Below, piece by piece: positions 1 through 11,619 of a DNA stretch of 64,000 bases. This DNA is from Casuarius casuarius. Taxonomy: Eukaryota; Chordata; Aves; Casuariiformes; Casuariidae. The stretch covers positions 1,540,952-1,604,951 of the forward strand of contig PTFA01000158.1 of the NCBI GenBank assembly GCA_003342895.1, written 5' to 3'. The first letter of the stretch is position 1; each line of letters begins with the position of its first letter. A program made the position numbers and the translations under genes. Under the pieces are notes generated by a model. That model was not told the origin of the DNA. It searched no databases and was given only the letters and a program-made list of their open reading frames with translations.

Positions 1-31
<31 letters not shown>

Positions 32-216
32 TTTAGTTCATGTTTTATTCTGAAGCAGGAATTAATAATAAAACAAACAAAAGCAATGTGGAAGAATTCT
101 ACTCAAAAGATTCCTTTTTTTTTTTTTTTTTTAGTTCATGTTTTATTCTGAAGCAGGAATTAATAATAAAACAAACAAAAGCAATGTGGAAGAATTCTAC
201 TCAAAAGATTCCTTTT
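1..216 (-). repeat. 98-bp exact tandem duplication with poly(T) tracts (poly(A)-tail-like on minus strand)
   Basis: A unit beginning agttcatgttttattctgaa occurs at 35 and again at 133. The spacing is 98 bp and the copies match base for base through about 83 bp. Each copy is preceded by a run of T: about 34 before copy 1 and about 18 before copy 2. Read on the minus strand, each copy ends with AATAAA (49-44 and 147-142), about nine further bases and then an A tract, the layout of a polyadenylated mRNA 3' end. It could be the 3' end of a retrocopy, a real transcript end, or an assembly duplication at a contig edge. No protein-coding body was recognised to its right. Confidence 0.75.
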
Positions 217-1344
217 AGAAACAGCCAGTATATTTCCTCAAAACTGTTCAAAATTATTATTATTATTTTTTTTAGTGGCCCTACTGGTCAAAAGGTAGCT
301 TTCTAAAGTGCTACCACTGTCCAAAGCCTAAATAATAATAATCACAGCAGTTACAAATAGTATTAGAGTGGAATTCTAGCACAGCCTGAGCCTGAGATTT
401 AATGATCTGGTGGGTTCCCTGACCAGGAGCATCATTCCTCTCCCCACACTGTAGTGTGCCGTCCTCCCAGGTACACTAAAAAAACTGCCTGCAGGTCAGC
501 ATGGGGACATGCAATGGGAAACTGATACAGCTGAATAAAAAAAACTGAAAAAAGCGGGGTGGGGGAGAAGAAAAGAAGAGGGTTGCGAAGGTATCTGCAA
601 CTTAGATGAATTCACTGAGCTGGGCCTTCGCACATCAGTAGAGGCTGAGCTTTCCTACACACCAGTGCAAGGACTGAAGTCGTAGTGGAATCTGATCCCA
701 GAAGTCAAGTATAAATATCACGTTTCAGTCAGTTTGTCTGGCTTTTGTCCCTTGATGATTTATTACTTCTAGCATTTTTTTCTGAAAGATGATACACAGA
801 ATGCTTGACTAAATAGCCTGTGTGCGTGTGTGTATATTCCCCTTGTTCCTGGAAAATCATTTCTTCATTTAAGTGATGTTGAATTTGAGGTATTGTTGCA
901 AACTTGGGAAATTTGGGTGGAGGCTTCCTTGAAACTTTTGCTTTGGTTATTGTAATGACTATTAAAATAACAATGCTAATTTCGTTTTGATTAAGCCGCT
1001 ATTAAAATATCCAGCTAATGTTACAATTAGGGCAGCATAACAGGAAATATTGCTGTAATTAAAGCAACATGAAAATTCCATTANCTCCAAAACTGCCTGG
1101 AGCTCAGTAAATTTTAATACAGAGAAACCCAAGCTTCAAGTCTTCATTCCTTCAGGTATTTAAATCTATAGAATATGGAATATATCAAAGCATTAACAAG
1201 GTCTCAGCTGGGTGACTGGATACAGCTTCGGGCAGCTCACTCCCAGAAGAATATATCTGAGTTGCTTAGAGTTGCTTAGAGTCAGAAGAATCTCCCTTAA
1301 GCACATCCAGCCTATACTGGAGGACATATGCTTGTACCAAAACC
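217..1344. other. non-coding stretch, AT-rich; no gene recognised
   Basis: No gene or known repeat was recognised. Bases about 950-1080 are notably AT-rich, with several attaa/taatt cores. One N lies at 1084. A 10-bp direct duplication (gagttgctta twice) lies at 1259-1278. Confidence 0.5.
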
Positions 1345-1562
1345 AGAAATAATAGGTTAGATATGAGGAAAGCATTTCTGATGATAAGGGAGAACAGGCA
1401 CAGATTTCCTGTGGAGGTTGAGGAATCTGGAATTGGGTCCTTGGAGACCCCCAAGACCAGGCTGAACAAACATCTGTGGGGGATGACAGGCATAGGTGAT
1501 CCCCTCCTGGGCTGGAGAATGGGGAGGACCTCTTGGAGATCCTTCCAGCCCCATGATTCTGT
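1345..1562 (+). mobile_element. old CR1 LINE 3'-end fragment
   Basis: The stretch from ggttagatatgaggaaagca through gatccttccagccccatgat to gattctgtaa resembles the 3' part of CR1 non-LTR retrotransposons, the commonest bird LINEs. Matching text includes 'ttagatatgaggaaag', 'agaccaggctgaacaaa', 'aggtgatcccctcctgggc' and 'gatccttccagcccc', with a tail resembling the CR1 terminal octamer. It is heavily diverged and 5'-truncated, so it is an old insertion with no coding capacity. Its left edge is approximate. Confidence 0.7.
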
Positions 1563-4500
1563 AAAAGGAGGTAAAGGAGACTGTAAAATTCAAGTGACCT
1601 TCTCAGAGCTGCCTTCGCTGAAATGCCATTTTTCAGAACCAGCACATTTCATATACGAACAGCTTTTCAGTCTGAGTGCTTGATATGTACAAATACTTTA
1701 GTCTTCAAAGGGTTTTACAAAACTGAAATAATTAATTATCCACACACCCGGGTAGGTAAGCACTATTATTTTCACTGTTAAGAACTGAGAAAAATAAGAC
1801 AGGAGCTAAATGAATCTGGAGTGTCTTATATGTCCCGCAAGTTGATGTGAGGGTATGTCAGCTGAGAAATTGGATGGCTGTGAAAACTAGTAATCCTGAC
1901 AGCAACACAGCTGTATCGTCTTAAGCCAAACAAAATGATGAAAGAAAAACAATGAAATCTCTGATATTTAGACTTTCCAGTCAATTCTCAAATAGGTAAA
2001 TAGTCAAAGTGCTAACCCATTTCACTTTCCCAGTGTTTGTTTGCAGTTTGATCTTATGCTTTAGCTGGCGTAATTGCAGGCTGCCAATGCAAAGAACAGC
2101 CCTGCTCTGCCTCTTCCTTCCTCTTCCTCCAGGCTTGGTGGGGTACTCCTGTTTCTTTCCTGGCGTCAGATCTAGAGACTGAGCAGTCACAGGTGAGCGA
2201 GCTGATCAGATGAAAAACTAATGCACTCCTGCTAAAAGGGCTAACTTTCCATTTTATCAGCTCCCTGGACCACTGAGCCTGCAGCTGGATGGTTGCTGGA
2301 GCTGCTGGAAGGCAGGGGAGGAGAAGGCAGGAGCTAGAGGAGGGGGTACGGCAGCATCTCTTTCACTGCAGTCACAGCAGTGGATTTGTTGTAATGCTGA
2401 GTTGCACTCCACATAAGGACTAATTTATCCATGATCTAACCCACTTCTCCCAGGCTTCTGGCACATTTTCTTATTCTGACGTGCAAGTCAGCAGTTCACT
2501 AAAAGCACTGGTTTGCACTAAGATCTGCCTATTTCAGACAAAGAAGTCTGTGCTGTCTGAAGCTGGGATACATGCCCCAACTCTGAAGTGGGTCTCAACT
2601 GCCCGTTGCTGATTGGTTATGAAACCAAACTGTTTTTGTGCCATGAAGTTGAGCCCTGTCTCAATCACGGCAATGTAAAGTTTGGTCCTACTGCACAGGT
2701 GCTCTGTGCATGGAGCCGTTTGATTTCTGGGAACTTGCTTCACCCAAGAATCAGTCACTGGTGCTTGCCTCCCTTAGGAATTGGTGGCAAAGATGCGTCC
2801 AGTATAGCAGGGGCTGTTATGGCCTGTGGAGCACATTTACTTGGCAGGTGGAAAGGTATTTTCACTGCACCACAAACCATTACTGCCTGTTAGCATCTAG
2901 TGAGCTGAGGGCACCCACAAGCCACCGCTGTGCTTTATCAACTGCTGAATTAAGAATGAGCAAGGTAAACTCCCAGTCAAATACCAGCACTTCTCGTTTT
3001 ATTGCTATGCACTGCTGCCTGCAAACTGCAAGAGGCTTGTGGTACTGTACTCTCCTATCTGAGAATGAAAGAAAAAACAAAGAACGTTTGCAATTATAAC
3101 ACTGCTAAGCATGTATCCTTTCTATTATCATTGCCTGTCTCTCGGCTGAAATCCTACCTTGTTTTAAAATGAAGTTGCGTTTATGTAACACATAGGCTGA
3201 ATATGCATATTGGACTGTGTGGTGTGATCTCAAGCCAAATACCACTTAAACTCTCTGTGTACCAAAGAACCATGTGAATACACCAGATATTCATTATTGC
3301 TTTTCCACCCTGAATTTTGAAAACAAACACTAGATGCTTTCTCTATTTTTTTCATTTTTGGCTTTTATTTCTTTGCTTGTTACTCCAAATTGCCTTGTGA
3401 GTTATACAAATGATGCATTTTAAATTGTGTCAAGAGCTTGTCAGTTTGTAACACTTTTCCTGAAATCCTGCCAAGTCCTAATGTTTCATTTTTCCATCAG
3501 ACCTGAAGGTTGTCAGAAAGAAAGGTAATGTCATCTCCAAAAGAACTTTCTATAATTGCCTTCCTGTTTATCAGTGACTTTAGTCTCTAATTGCTTTTCA
3601 CTCCTTTGATACCAGGGCCACACACACCCACAAAAAAAAAAACGTAGTGAACTCTGTTTTGGACTCTTTCACCCAGCCTTATATATGAAGTTAAAAAGCT
3701 TTTTATCTGAAGTTGTTTCTTGGCTCATTTGAAATACAGATGTAATCAGACTTCAGCCTTTAGACTTCAGATCACATGTTTTTCAAGTGCATTTTTGTTG
3801 TCTCGTTTAAAGGACATAAAGAATTTTATTATCAACTCTGTTATTCACTTCTCATATCCAGGCTATTGTGAAATCCATGCATATCATTGCTGGCTGTTAA
3901 TGCGTCAGTGGGAGATGGCACCAGAGAAGAAGGCATGTATGTAATCTTAAATCAGATTACTGCTGGCAGAACAGCAAATGGGCGCATACTAGCCAGGTCA
4001 AAATTCAGTTTGGAAATTAGAAGAAGGTTCCTATCCCAAGCAAGGAAAAGAACCGAGAGCACTTTTATTATGTGGTGTGGTGTTTGTCATGGCTCAGACT
4101 GAGCTTTCTGACTTGGGGGCACACCTCCGGTCCTACAGTTCTTCAGGAATAATAAACATACTAATATATGGCCCAGCACTACGCTCTTTGATTATTATTC
4201 AATAGTCTGATTATTTTCTTTCTTTAAAGAGATCGAAGTTTCTTTTCAGAGAAAATGTTAACTGAGTTAGTGCTGGCTTTAACAGAATAAGCTGTGTGTC
4301 AGAAGCTGCTGCTTCTGTTTTTAATCTTTGAAGCCACTGAATTAGTTGTCTTGAGTCTGTTCCATCTTTAAACATAAGACTTTTAGCTATGAATATATTG
4401 GAGAACTTGCAGCAAGTCACATTCATTTGCTTTCCTCATACAAAAAAAGATTTTTTCCTATAATTTTCAAATGTATTTTTTACAATATAGTTAACAAAAG

Positions 4501-5635
4501 CATTATGCCCAAGATACTTAAAAGGAACTTGCACCTATTTTGAGATGCCTTCAAACATGCCAGTTTTCTGAGATTGTGTCACAACCATCTACTGAACGTC
4601 AGTACCCAAATACACAAGCTTTTTTGGACATCATTCACAGAAATAGGAATGTTTTGATTTCCTTTAAATGTAAAATTACAAGAGTGAATTGTCTTCTGAT
4701 ACAACAAATTTGAACACCTGTTGGTGTGAGATAATTAACAGGAGACAAAGGTGTTCTGCTATAGCTTAAGTTGTCATAAACATGAAATACAGCAGTGTTA
4801 ATCAGTTTGGCAGGGCAGTGGTGAAACAAATTCAAGCCTCATTTCCAACTCACACCAAAGGCATGCCAGTTCATGCAGGTGTAAGTGGCACCACATCCAA
4901 AGCAGAGGGACGTGATGCTAGCCCTCACATATCTAGGCTGCAACAGATACTTCTTAATCACCACAAACCAGATGTACTGCCTAAGCTGACCTAGACCGCC
5001 TCTGCCTTGTTTGCATTTGCCTTTTCATAAACAGAGGCAAAAGTTCAGTTTTATACAAGTAATTTTCTGCCAAAAGCTGGAGTCACATGCCACAGCAATA
5101 TCTGGGCCTTAAAAATTTTAAACCACAGTCTCCATTTTTCCCCCTTCTCTCCAGTATATTTTGTTTTCTGTTTTGTTTTGTCTTGCTGTTCTCAGTTTTT
5201 CCCTTCTCATTTCCGCTTTGATTCTCCTCTGCTCGTTCCCTCTTGCAAGCAATTTTTACTTTATTGAAAGCAATACCAGACATATTACAGAGCCACAGGG
5301 CTGGCTTGCATTAACTTCAAGACTACTTCACACCACTTTAGGTAAGAAGTTGGGGGCTAGGTTTTCATTATGTCTTTGTTTGCACTCCCAGTCTATTGTC
5401 TCTAGGTATTTTCTTGTTTGGCACATAGATAATAAAGGAGGGATAGAGCACGAGGGGGTACCGGCTGTCTCTTTATGTTTGTGCAGCACCTACCCTAGAG
5501 GAGCCCTACATCTCCCAGGTACTGTTGCAATATAAACAATACATTATTTACAAAGCAAAAATGGTCTGAAAGCTGTAACAATGCAGTTTATTAAGCAACC
5601 TCATGCGAGCTTACAAAAGCCAAAATAGGGCTTTT
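1563..5635. other. intergenic stretch with no recognised gene
   Basis: This is mixed AT-rich non-coding sequence. The short open frames on both strands show no coding signature that I recognise, and no RNA gene or bounded repeat was seen. Confidence 0.5.
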
Positions 5636-5639
5636 GTGA
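5636..5639. repeat. target-site duplication GTGA (left) of the 5640-6420 LTR
   Basis: The four bases before the LTR, gtga, are repeated exactly at 6421-6424, right after the terminal ACA. Confidence 0.75.
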
Positions 5640-6060
5640 TGTTACAAGACAACCCTGGGAAGCCCAGAAAGAATGTTTGAACTAGGTAGATTAGGATAAC
5701 TTCTATCTCTATTTTCTAAAAAGAAGCATTCTTTAATCAAGGGCATCCTAGAACTGCTAATCCTTAACTGAAGACCTTGGGACTTAAACTGTAAGTTATT
5801 GAACTGAAGCTGTCTAGAGGTAGTCACTTAGATAAAACTTGCTTAGCATGAGTAGCTAAATTTGTTGAAGCCTTAGGCCGCACTCCTAGTTCAGTAAGAA
5901 GGGGCCCCAGAGCTGGTGCAGGCTGGAAAGATAAGGGAGTTACAAGCAGTCTGTATTCCTGTGCCCCACACTCCGAAAGGGAGGATATCAAGGCTTTGAA
6001 ATAAGGCCTGCTTGGGCGCCAGGACCTTGGGAAACAAAGCCTCCTCTCACTGCTGAAACA

Positions 6061-6212
6061 ATGTTAATTAAGGGGTCTGGACTATCTCCCCCTCGTCAGC
6101 ACCTTGGGAGATAACACCTACTGTCCCTCCTGGGGCAGTGTTAATTGCTGGAATTACTATCTCCCCCTCATCAGGACCTTGAGAGACAGGGGTGGGATCC
6201 GGGGAATGAAGA
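6061..6212 (+). repeat. two-copy internal duplication in LTR U3 (about 75 bp period)
   Basis: The phrase actatctccccctc-tcag-accttg starts at 6081 and again at 6156, and gttaatta/gttaatt precedes each copy. The copies differ at scattered bases, so this is an old tandem duplication within the retroviral U3, where such duplications often carry enhancer sites. Confidence 0.7.
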
Positions 6213-6262
6213 AATCACTAACCAATCAGTGTAAAAGGGAAAATTGCAAACCTGGCAATTTG

Positions 6263-6268
6263 TATAAA
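6263..6268 (+). promoter_or_regulatory. LTR TATA box
   Basis: The tataaa sits 75 bp upstream of the LTR poly(A) signal, consistent with a short R region. Whether this promoter is still active cannot be judged. Confidence 0.55.
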
Positions 6269-6342
6269 TGCTACTTGAAAAGTTGGAGTGGTGTGCTTGA
6301 TTTGTGGGAAACCACTGAGCACCCAGGCTTGCGCAACTCTGA

Positions 6343-6348
6343 AATAAA
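6343..6348 (+). terminator. LTR poly(A) signal
   Basis: An aataaa, overlapping a second aataaa (gaaataaataaatg), lies 72 bp before the LTR end. This is the expected placement at the end of R. Confidence 0.55.
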
Positions 6349-6424
6349 TAAATGTCTCTCCTGAGTGTGTAATTATTGGCTTATTGCACACCGGGCAACA
6401 AATCCGCTTTTCGGACAACAGTGA

Positions 6425-9366
6425 GATGCAAAATCCACATTTTCTCCAACTTTTAGCTGGAGAAACATTTTCACAGTGATGACATTCCTGTGTTGATCCA
6501 CCTTCCACACAGATAGACTTTGCCTGGCATCGTGCAGCAGAAGCCCCATGTGATCCCCTGCAGACATGCACAATGATGCTGTCACAGGGGAGATTAGGTT
6601 TAGCTAGAGTAGTCCTAGTTTCTAAGGCAGCAATGTTGAGGGGGGAGGAGGCAAATGAGGCCTGAAGCATTGAGCCATTCAATGGAGTATTCAATCTCCA
6701 TTTTATATTAGTGTAAATACATGCATGAAGCTATAATCAGGAACAGTGTCCAGCCCATCTATTTCAGAGACAGCGTATATTCATCTTCTCTCATCACTGC
6801 CTCACACGACACAGTTGCTTTGGATGAAAAGTATAAAATGGAGAATGCATTCATGCAATCCCCAAATAATTGCCTTCATAGAAATCTGGGGGAGATGCTG
6901 GAGAGAATATCTCCAGGCTTGCATCGAATATCATTTGACTCATAGTTACCAAAAATGCTCATGACTTCAGTACGGTAATTCCAAGACCACAGTAAATTTT
7001 GGCTTACAGTAGTACTGTGGTAAGCAATGTCCGTTTCTGAACCACTGACACTATTTTGTGAAGCATGGGGAATTTTGCCATGAGTACTGATGAAGCCAAG
7101 ACTTATTTAAATGAAGTGGACATCTTTTCTGGTTTCGAACATTGCCCTGTGCATGAGGATCACAATCCAGGTTCCTGGGACTTACCACGCAGTCCATGAT
7201 ACTGCTGAAAAAGCCATCTCAAAGCAGGAGAAAAGCAAACTCTCAAAACACCTTCCTTTTGCAATGCTGAGTGCCTTTTGAAGGGGCACCTTCACATTTT
7301 GATGTTATTTGGGATAGTTTGGAGTCAGGTTAAGACTTCTCAGATTGACCAAGAGAGAAAATCTTTGTCTCTTGTGACCTGTTAAACACTCCTTAACAGT
7401 TATGCAGGACAGCATCAACATTTATTCAAGGAGGTACCAGCAAGATAATATTTTGCATACAGCAGAAGTGTGCCAGAGCTCTGGGGACCTGCAGCCTGAA
7501 ATGTCATTGCAATCTGCTGCTTCACAGCAGGCACAGCCAGCCCAAGGGACACCCCTCCCCCCCCCCCATATACACAGACAGGCCCAAGCGCTGGTTGATC
7601 ATCATGCTGCTCTGCACTGCAGCAGTCAAAGGCTGCCTTCTACTCTACCCCCATGATCTTACTGCAACTACCTAATCATGCTTTTAAATAAGCAGCCTGA
7701 CATTTCTCAGCACACTGTAGGCAGCAGTGTTGCCGGGAATGGCTACGAGGAGACGACATATGCCTTGACATACACCTTGGCTGTTTACACAGCTCTCTCG
7801 CCTTTCCAGGCAGCGACACGTCCAGCTTGCTTCTGAAGCACAGCTCTCAGGAGAGGTACAGTCATGCTTGGTTTCAGTAACCAAAGGTTCAGCTGAATTA
7901 CAGTGGCCTGCAGTTGACAGAAGTGAGCAAAAGTTACGTGGTCAGCAAAAATGTCCCTGTTTTCTGGTGCATAGCGACAGCCTGGTGGGATTATCTGTTG
8001 TATTCTGCTTTGTTTTTTTTTTTTTTGATTTCTCTGAGGCTTTGGGTGGAGGGGACATTGTAGGGTTCGTTCAGACACAGTTTTCTGCATGGCAATGAGT
8101 GCTAGCTGCTTTGTGTGTTTGAGAAAGGAAAGGTTAAACTTCCATGGGATGCAGCTGAAAGAGGAAGAAAAAAAACCCAGCCGGGAGATTTGTACTGAGA
8201 TCAGCACAATCGGCGACAGTGAGTCTGCAGCAGTTCTGCAAACTGCCCAGATCGCCCCAGCCCTGCAGCAACATTTCCGCTGCAAGAAAATCCTCCCCCC
8301 ATTTGCAGGAAAGGCGAAGCACAGTCCCTGCTACAGACTCTCTAAAAGGCTCATTTACAGCAGACGGGACTTGAATGCTGCTGTGTGCTTCATCTTACAA
8401 AAATAAGTGACACTTCTGCCCAAAGAAATGCCAGGCATGTGTCAAGTGCCTGGAACCCTTCTTTGCTTACCCAGGATAGGAGTTGGAAGTTTACCTTTCT
8501 CCTTCCCGGTGTTAAGTACTCATTCATCGCTCTTCATACTCATTCTTGCTCTGCTACGTGTTTCTCTGCCTCCTGAGTTCACAACCTCTCCCACTTAGAC
8601 CCTCTCCTCTTCTGGGCCATTGCTGCCCTGCCCAAGGGAGAAATGCTGAATGCAGACTGAACCTTGCAGCAAAGAGCCTCCTTTTGCTGTGTGCATGACA
8701 ATGTCAAATCCTGTTGCAAGCTGGAGGTTAACTTGAAAATATGATGCGTACGTGAAATACTAGAAGATTTAAGCAGTCAGGATTGCTTTTGCAATAGTGA
8801 TAGTTATTGTGCTCCTTACCTACTAGGAAGGGTTTATTAATCATTAACATTAAAAGCTAAAATCCATGGAAAATGGTTACCCCAGCACCTACCTTCATTT
8901 TAGGAGGAAAAGAACAGGGGATTTGCTAGACAGCTGGAAATCTCTGACTGAGCAAGAAACCTAAAAAAAATCAAGCATATTGTGAACTAAGGGCTTTCTC
9001 TTTTCTAGTTTTACAATACATTTAATGTGTTTTTCCCAGGATGACTTTAAATTCAGTTTTCACTTCACTTATTTCCCAGACACTGGTTTCATTCTGAGTT
9101 TTGTTTTCAAGCAAATCTAAAAAAAGTTCAGAACACGTGGAAACAAAATGCGTTGTGAAACCTGGATTATCTCCTTTACTGGTCATCTGTAATTTTTTCT
9201 GGCTATCATCTTATGCTTGAGGTTTCAGGGTGGTGGCTGGGTTGTGCTTCCTGATTAACTTGCCTGTATACAGAACCCACTACCTCACTTGAGGGGAAAG
9301 TTAGTGTCAAGATCTGAGTGATCTCATGAGGCATCAAATTAAGAAAAGCAGGAAATCCCATGAGGG
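6425..9366. other. intergenic stretch with no recognised gene
   Basis: No gene was recognised. A C13-14 run lies near 7555-7567, and a T run with a nearby A-rich segment near 8020 and 8167. Bases about 7785-8406 are open on both strands at once, which fits chance openness rather than a gene. Confidence 0.5.
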
Positions 9367-9397
<31 letters not shown>

Positions 9398-9442
9398 GAA
9401 AAGAAAAGAAAAGAAAAGAAAAGAAAAGAAAAGAAAAGAAAA
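9367..9442 (+). repeat. (AAAAG)n microsatellite
   Basis: About 14 uninterrupted copies of the five-base unit aaaag follow a short A run. The regularity suggests a length-variable locus. The open frame it produces on the minus strand (serine/leucine/phenylalanine repeats) is an artefact of the repeat. Confidence 0.95.
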
Positions 9443-10983
9443 GCCAGCTATTTCTGCTCTTAGACATAACGCTCAAAGAAGTTTGAAAATTGATCACTAA
9501 TATCTTGACAGAATCTGGAGACCTCAGGCAAACTGATGTTCCTGGATATCTCATTGCCTAAAAAGACATTTGGGAAAAAATACAGGCTGGGGAAAAAAGG
9601 GCAAAGATGTAATTTAGAGCTCTGACAGATCTTGCTGAGGTTAAAACATTGCCATCTCAGCTGAGCTGGCAGGAGGAACATGTACAATACATGTGTGCAA
9701 TACCATAGGCCACAACCTGGGATACCAGCTGAAACTAGGGCTGAAAGTAGTAGTAACAAGGAAGGTTATGTGAGGCGGAGGGCTAGCCACAAGCATCTGG
9801 AAGAAGGTAGCATGGCTGTAGGTCCATTTTCCATGAACACAAATCACGGCTCACAGACAGTCTAAGTGCACTCTAAAATTTTCAGCTCATCAGCCCTTTG
9901 GCTTAGCTTAAAGCTTAGAGACAGATGGGAACCGAAGCAAGTTTCCATGTATTTAATGTTCAACATAACCCTGCTTCTCAAGCCAGTGCCTGTGACATGT
10001 ATGTTCTGTCCTAAAGCAGCCAATAACAATGCTATGCATTTTTCTCCTCTTAAAAAATTGTGTTGTACTAACTAAAATGCTAAAGTGATACTTGATAGCT
10101 GAATTGCTGAGTTTTCTGGACAGCTGAATCGCTGAGCAGCCCTTTGGAGGCACAGCTGATGTTCATGTGAGCTGAGGGTTCCCAACGGCTTGCGGGCTCC
10201 GGCGGAGGAGACGTCCCACCTGGAGTTAACAGGAATAGATCTATGTTGTCTTGTTATTCTCTGCGTCGAGAGAAAAGCCTGGCACATGCATCGCTAAAAC
10301 ACGAGTGCAGTGCCAAGAACTGTTCAAAGGTCTCAGACAAAGCAGAGTGCATGGGGTCTAAAATACAGTCCTCTGGCTGTGGAGAGAGCTGCTGATGAAA
10401 GGGACTAAGCAACAATTCATCCTGTAACACCCACTCCTTTTGTGTTCTTGGCCTGCAAGAAGTAGCTATTGTTACTCAGCAGCTAGGCTGGACAAAGTCT
10501 ATTAACTTAACATTAAGTTAACATTTGCTCTGTGTGTGGGTGGAAGCACAGGGGCTTGCAATCGTTCATTACCACAGAGTAAAAGATCTCACTATGAGGA
10601 CTAATTCTGAAAGCCTTTTATTTTTCTTTTTGTACACACAAAAAATAATAATTCCAAAATGATATTAATTTTAAGAATCTCTCAGTTTATTTCATACAAT
10701 CTTGCCAAAAGGTTTTCTACTCAGACTGAATCTTGGCAGGATGTTATGATCAAATATGAACTTAGAAATAAAACACTCAAGGAAGAGGAATCTGTGCTAT
10801 TTATACTATAGCATCTGAACGCTTTCTAGTAGTACATGAAAGCATGTAATTAACCTCTTCTCTGAATTGTTATTTCCTTCTAATGATCTCCCTTCCTCTG
10901 GCATGAAGCCTAATAGTAGATGTTTGTTTTTTTAGAGTGTTGTTTTATTTTACAGGGAAAAATAGTCAGTGCTTGTCAGGTAA
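9443..10983. other. intergenic stretch with no recognised gene
   Basis: Mixed sequence without a recognised gene or bounded repeat. A good acceptor-like run (ttgttttattttacag) and a donor-like cag/gtaaag at 10978-10985 bracket 24 bases, probably by chance. Confidence 0.45.
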
Positions 10984-11619
10984 AGGATGTTGGAAGCAGG
11001 GAGAAGAGTGGAGAAGGTCATGATGGTCCCTAGTACCACTGAGATTTATACGTTTAAATATTTGGTTTCATCTAGCAGTGGAGATTTTAATAGGACTCTA
11101 GCAAACATGTTTAGCTGTAGTACTAATTTGTGCGCAGTTATTGATACGTACCTATATGTAAGTTTAGTTCTGTTTCATGCTCAAGAAATGGAACTCGTAT
11201 CCTATGTATATAAGAATATGATCTATTGGAGTGTATTCTTAAAATTGTGTCGACCTGATAGATCAAAAATCTTTCCCTCTGGATTCTCGTACGCTTTTTA
11301 CTTTCATCAGAAAGAATATAAAATACAGATCCACAAAGATTTTACAGTCCTATTGCTCAACAGCAAATGTGAAAGACAAGACACAAAGGAATTAATTGTG
11401 GGGATTAGGTACCCATTGCAAATGATTAGGTGTGAAATTTGTTATTGCAGCCCTGCTAATATGCCTCCATCTTATCTTGGGAAGAGTCAGAGGGCAATGT
11501 GGTTATGTGGTTATGCCATCCAGTTCATGGACTTTGCTGAGACAGGCAGGAAGACCTCAGTCTCCTGCTTGCTAGAGGATCTTTGCCTTGCGGTATTGGA
11601 GTCAAACTGCCAGTTATGA
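10984..11619 (+). other. unexplained 212-codon open frame; no homologue recognised
   Basis: This frame runs from just after TAA 10981-10983 to TGA 11617-11619, with the first ATG at 10987 (210 residues). The product would be rich in Phe, Tyr and Cys. I recognise no domain, signal peptide or family. The stretch from 11040 to 11300 keeps several CpGs (acgt, gcgc, cgta, tcga) although its surroundings are CpG-poor, which hints at recent origin or selection. No flanking transposon termini were found. It may be a chance frame in the largest gap between known features, an old gene remnant, or part of an unrecognised element. Confidence 0.15.

Larger units (their letters stand above)
5640..6420 (+). 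mobile_element. solo LTR of an endogenous retrovirus (781 bp), 4-bp target duplication
   Basis: This is a complete solo long terminal repeat, left by recombination between the two LTRs of an old endogenous retrovirus. It starts TGTTACAAG and ends CGGACAACA, giving the inverted TGTT/AACA termini typical of LTRs. It is flanked by identical GTGA copies at 5636-5639 and 6421-6424, which fits a 4-bp target-site duplication. A TATA box (tataaa, 6263-6268) and a poly(A) signal (aataaa, 6343-6348) sit in the right order for plus orientation, followed by about 70 bp of U5-like sequence. U3 contains a duplicated block about 75 bp apart. No internal viral genes remain. A 4-bp duplication is usual for gammaretrovirus-like (ERV1) elements, but the family is not proven. 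Confidence 0.85.

Noticed and set aside
6218..6694. 158-codon minus-strand frame with Cys pairs suggesting a zinc finger
   Set aside because: Half of it is antisense to the solo LTR and crosses the LTR boundary at 6420, so it is a chance frame, and the Cys spacing fits no finger motif cleanly.
7785..8406. 166-codon minus and 105-codon plus frames
   Set aside because: Both strands are open together and neither translation looks like a protein family; no splice or promoter support.
10937..10985. 24-bp microexon between tttacag and cag/gtaaag
   Set aside because: Too short to support without transcript data; such pairs arise by chance in T-rich DNA.
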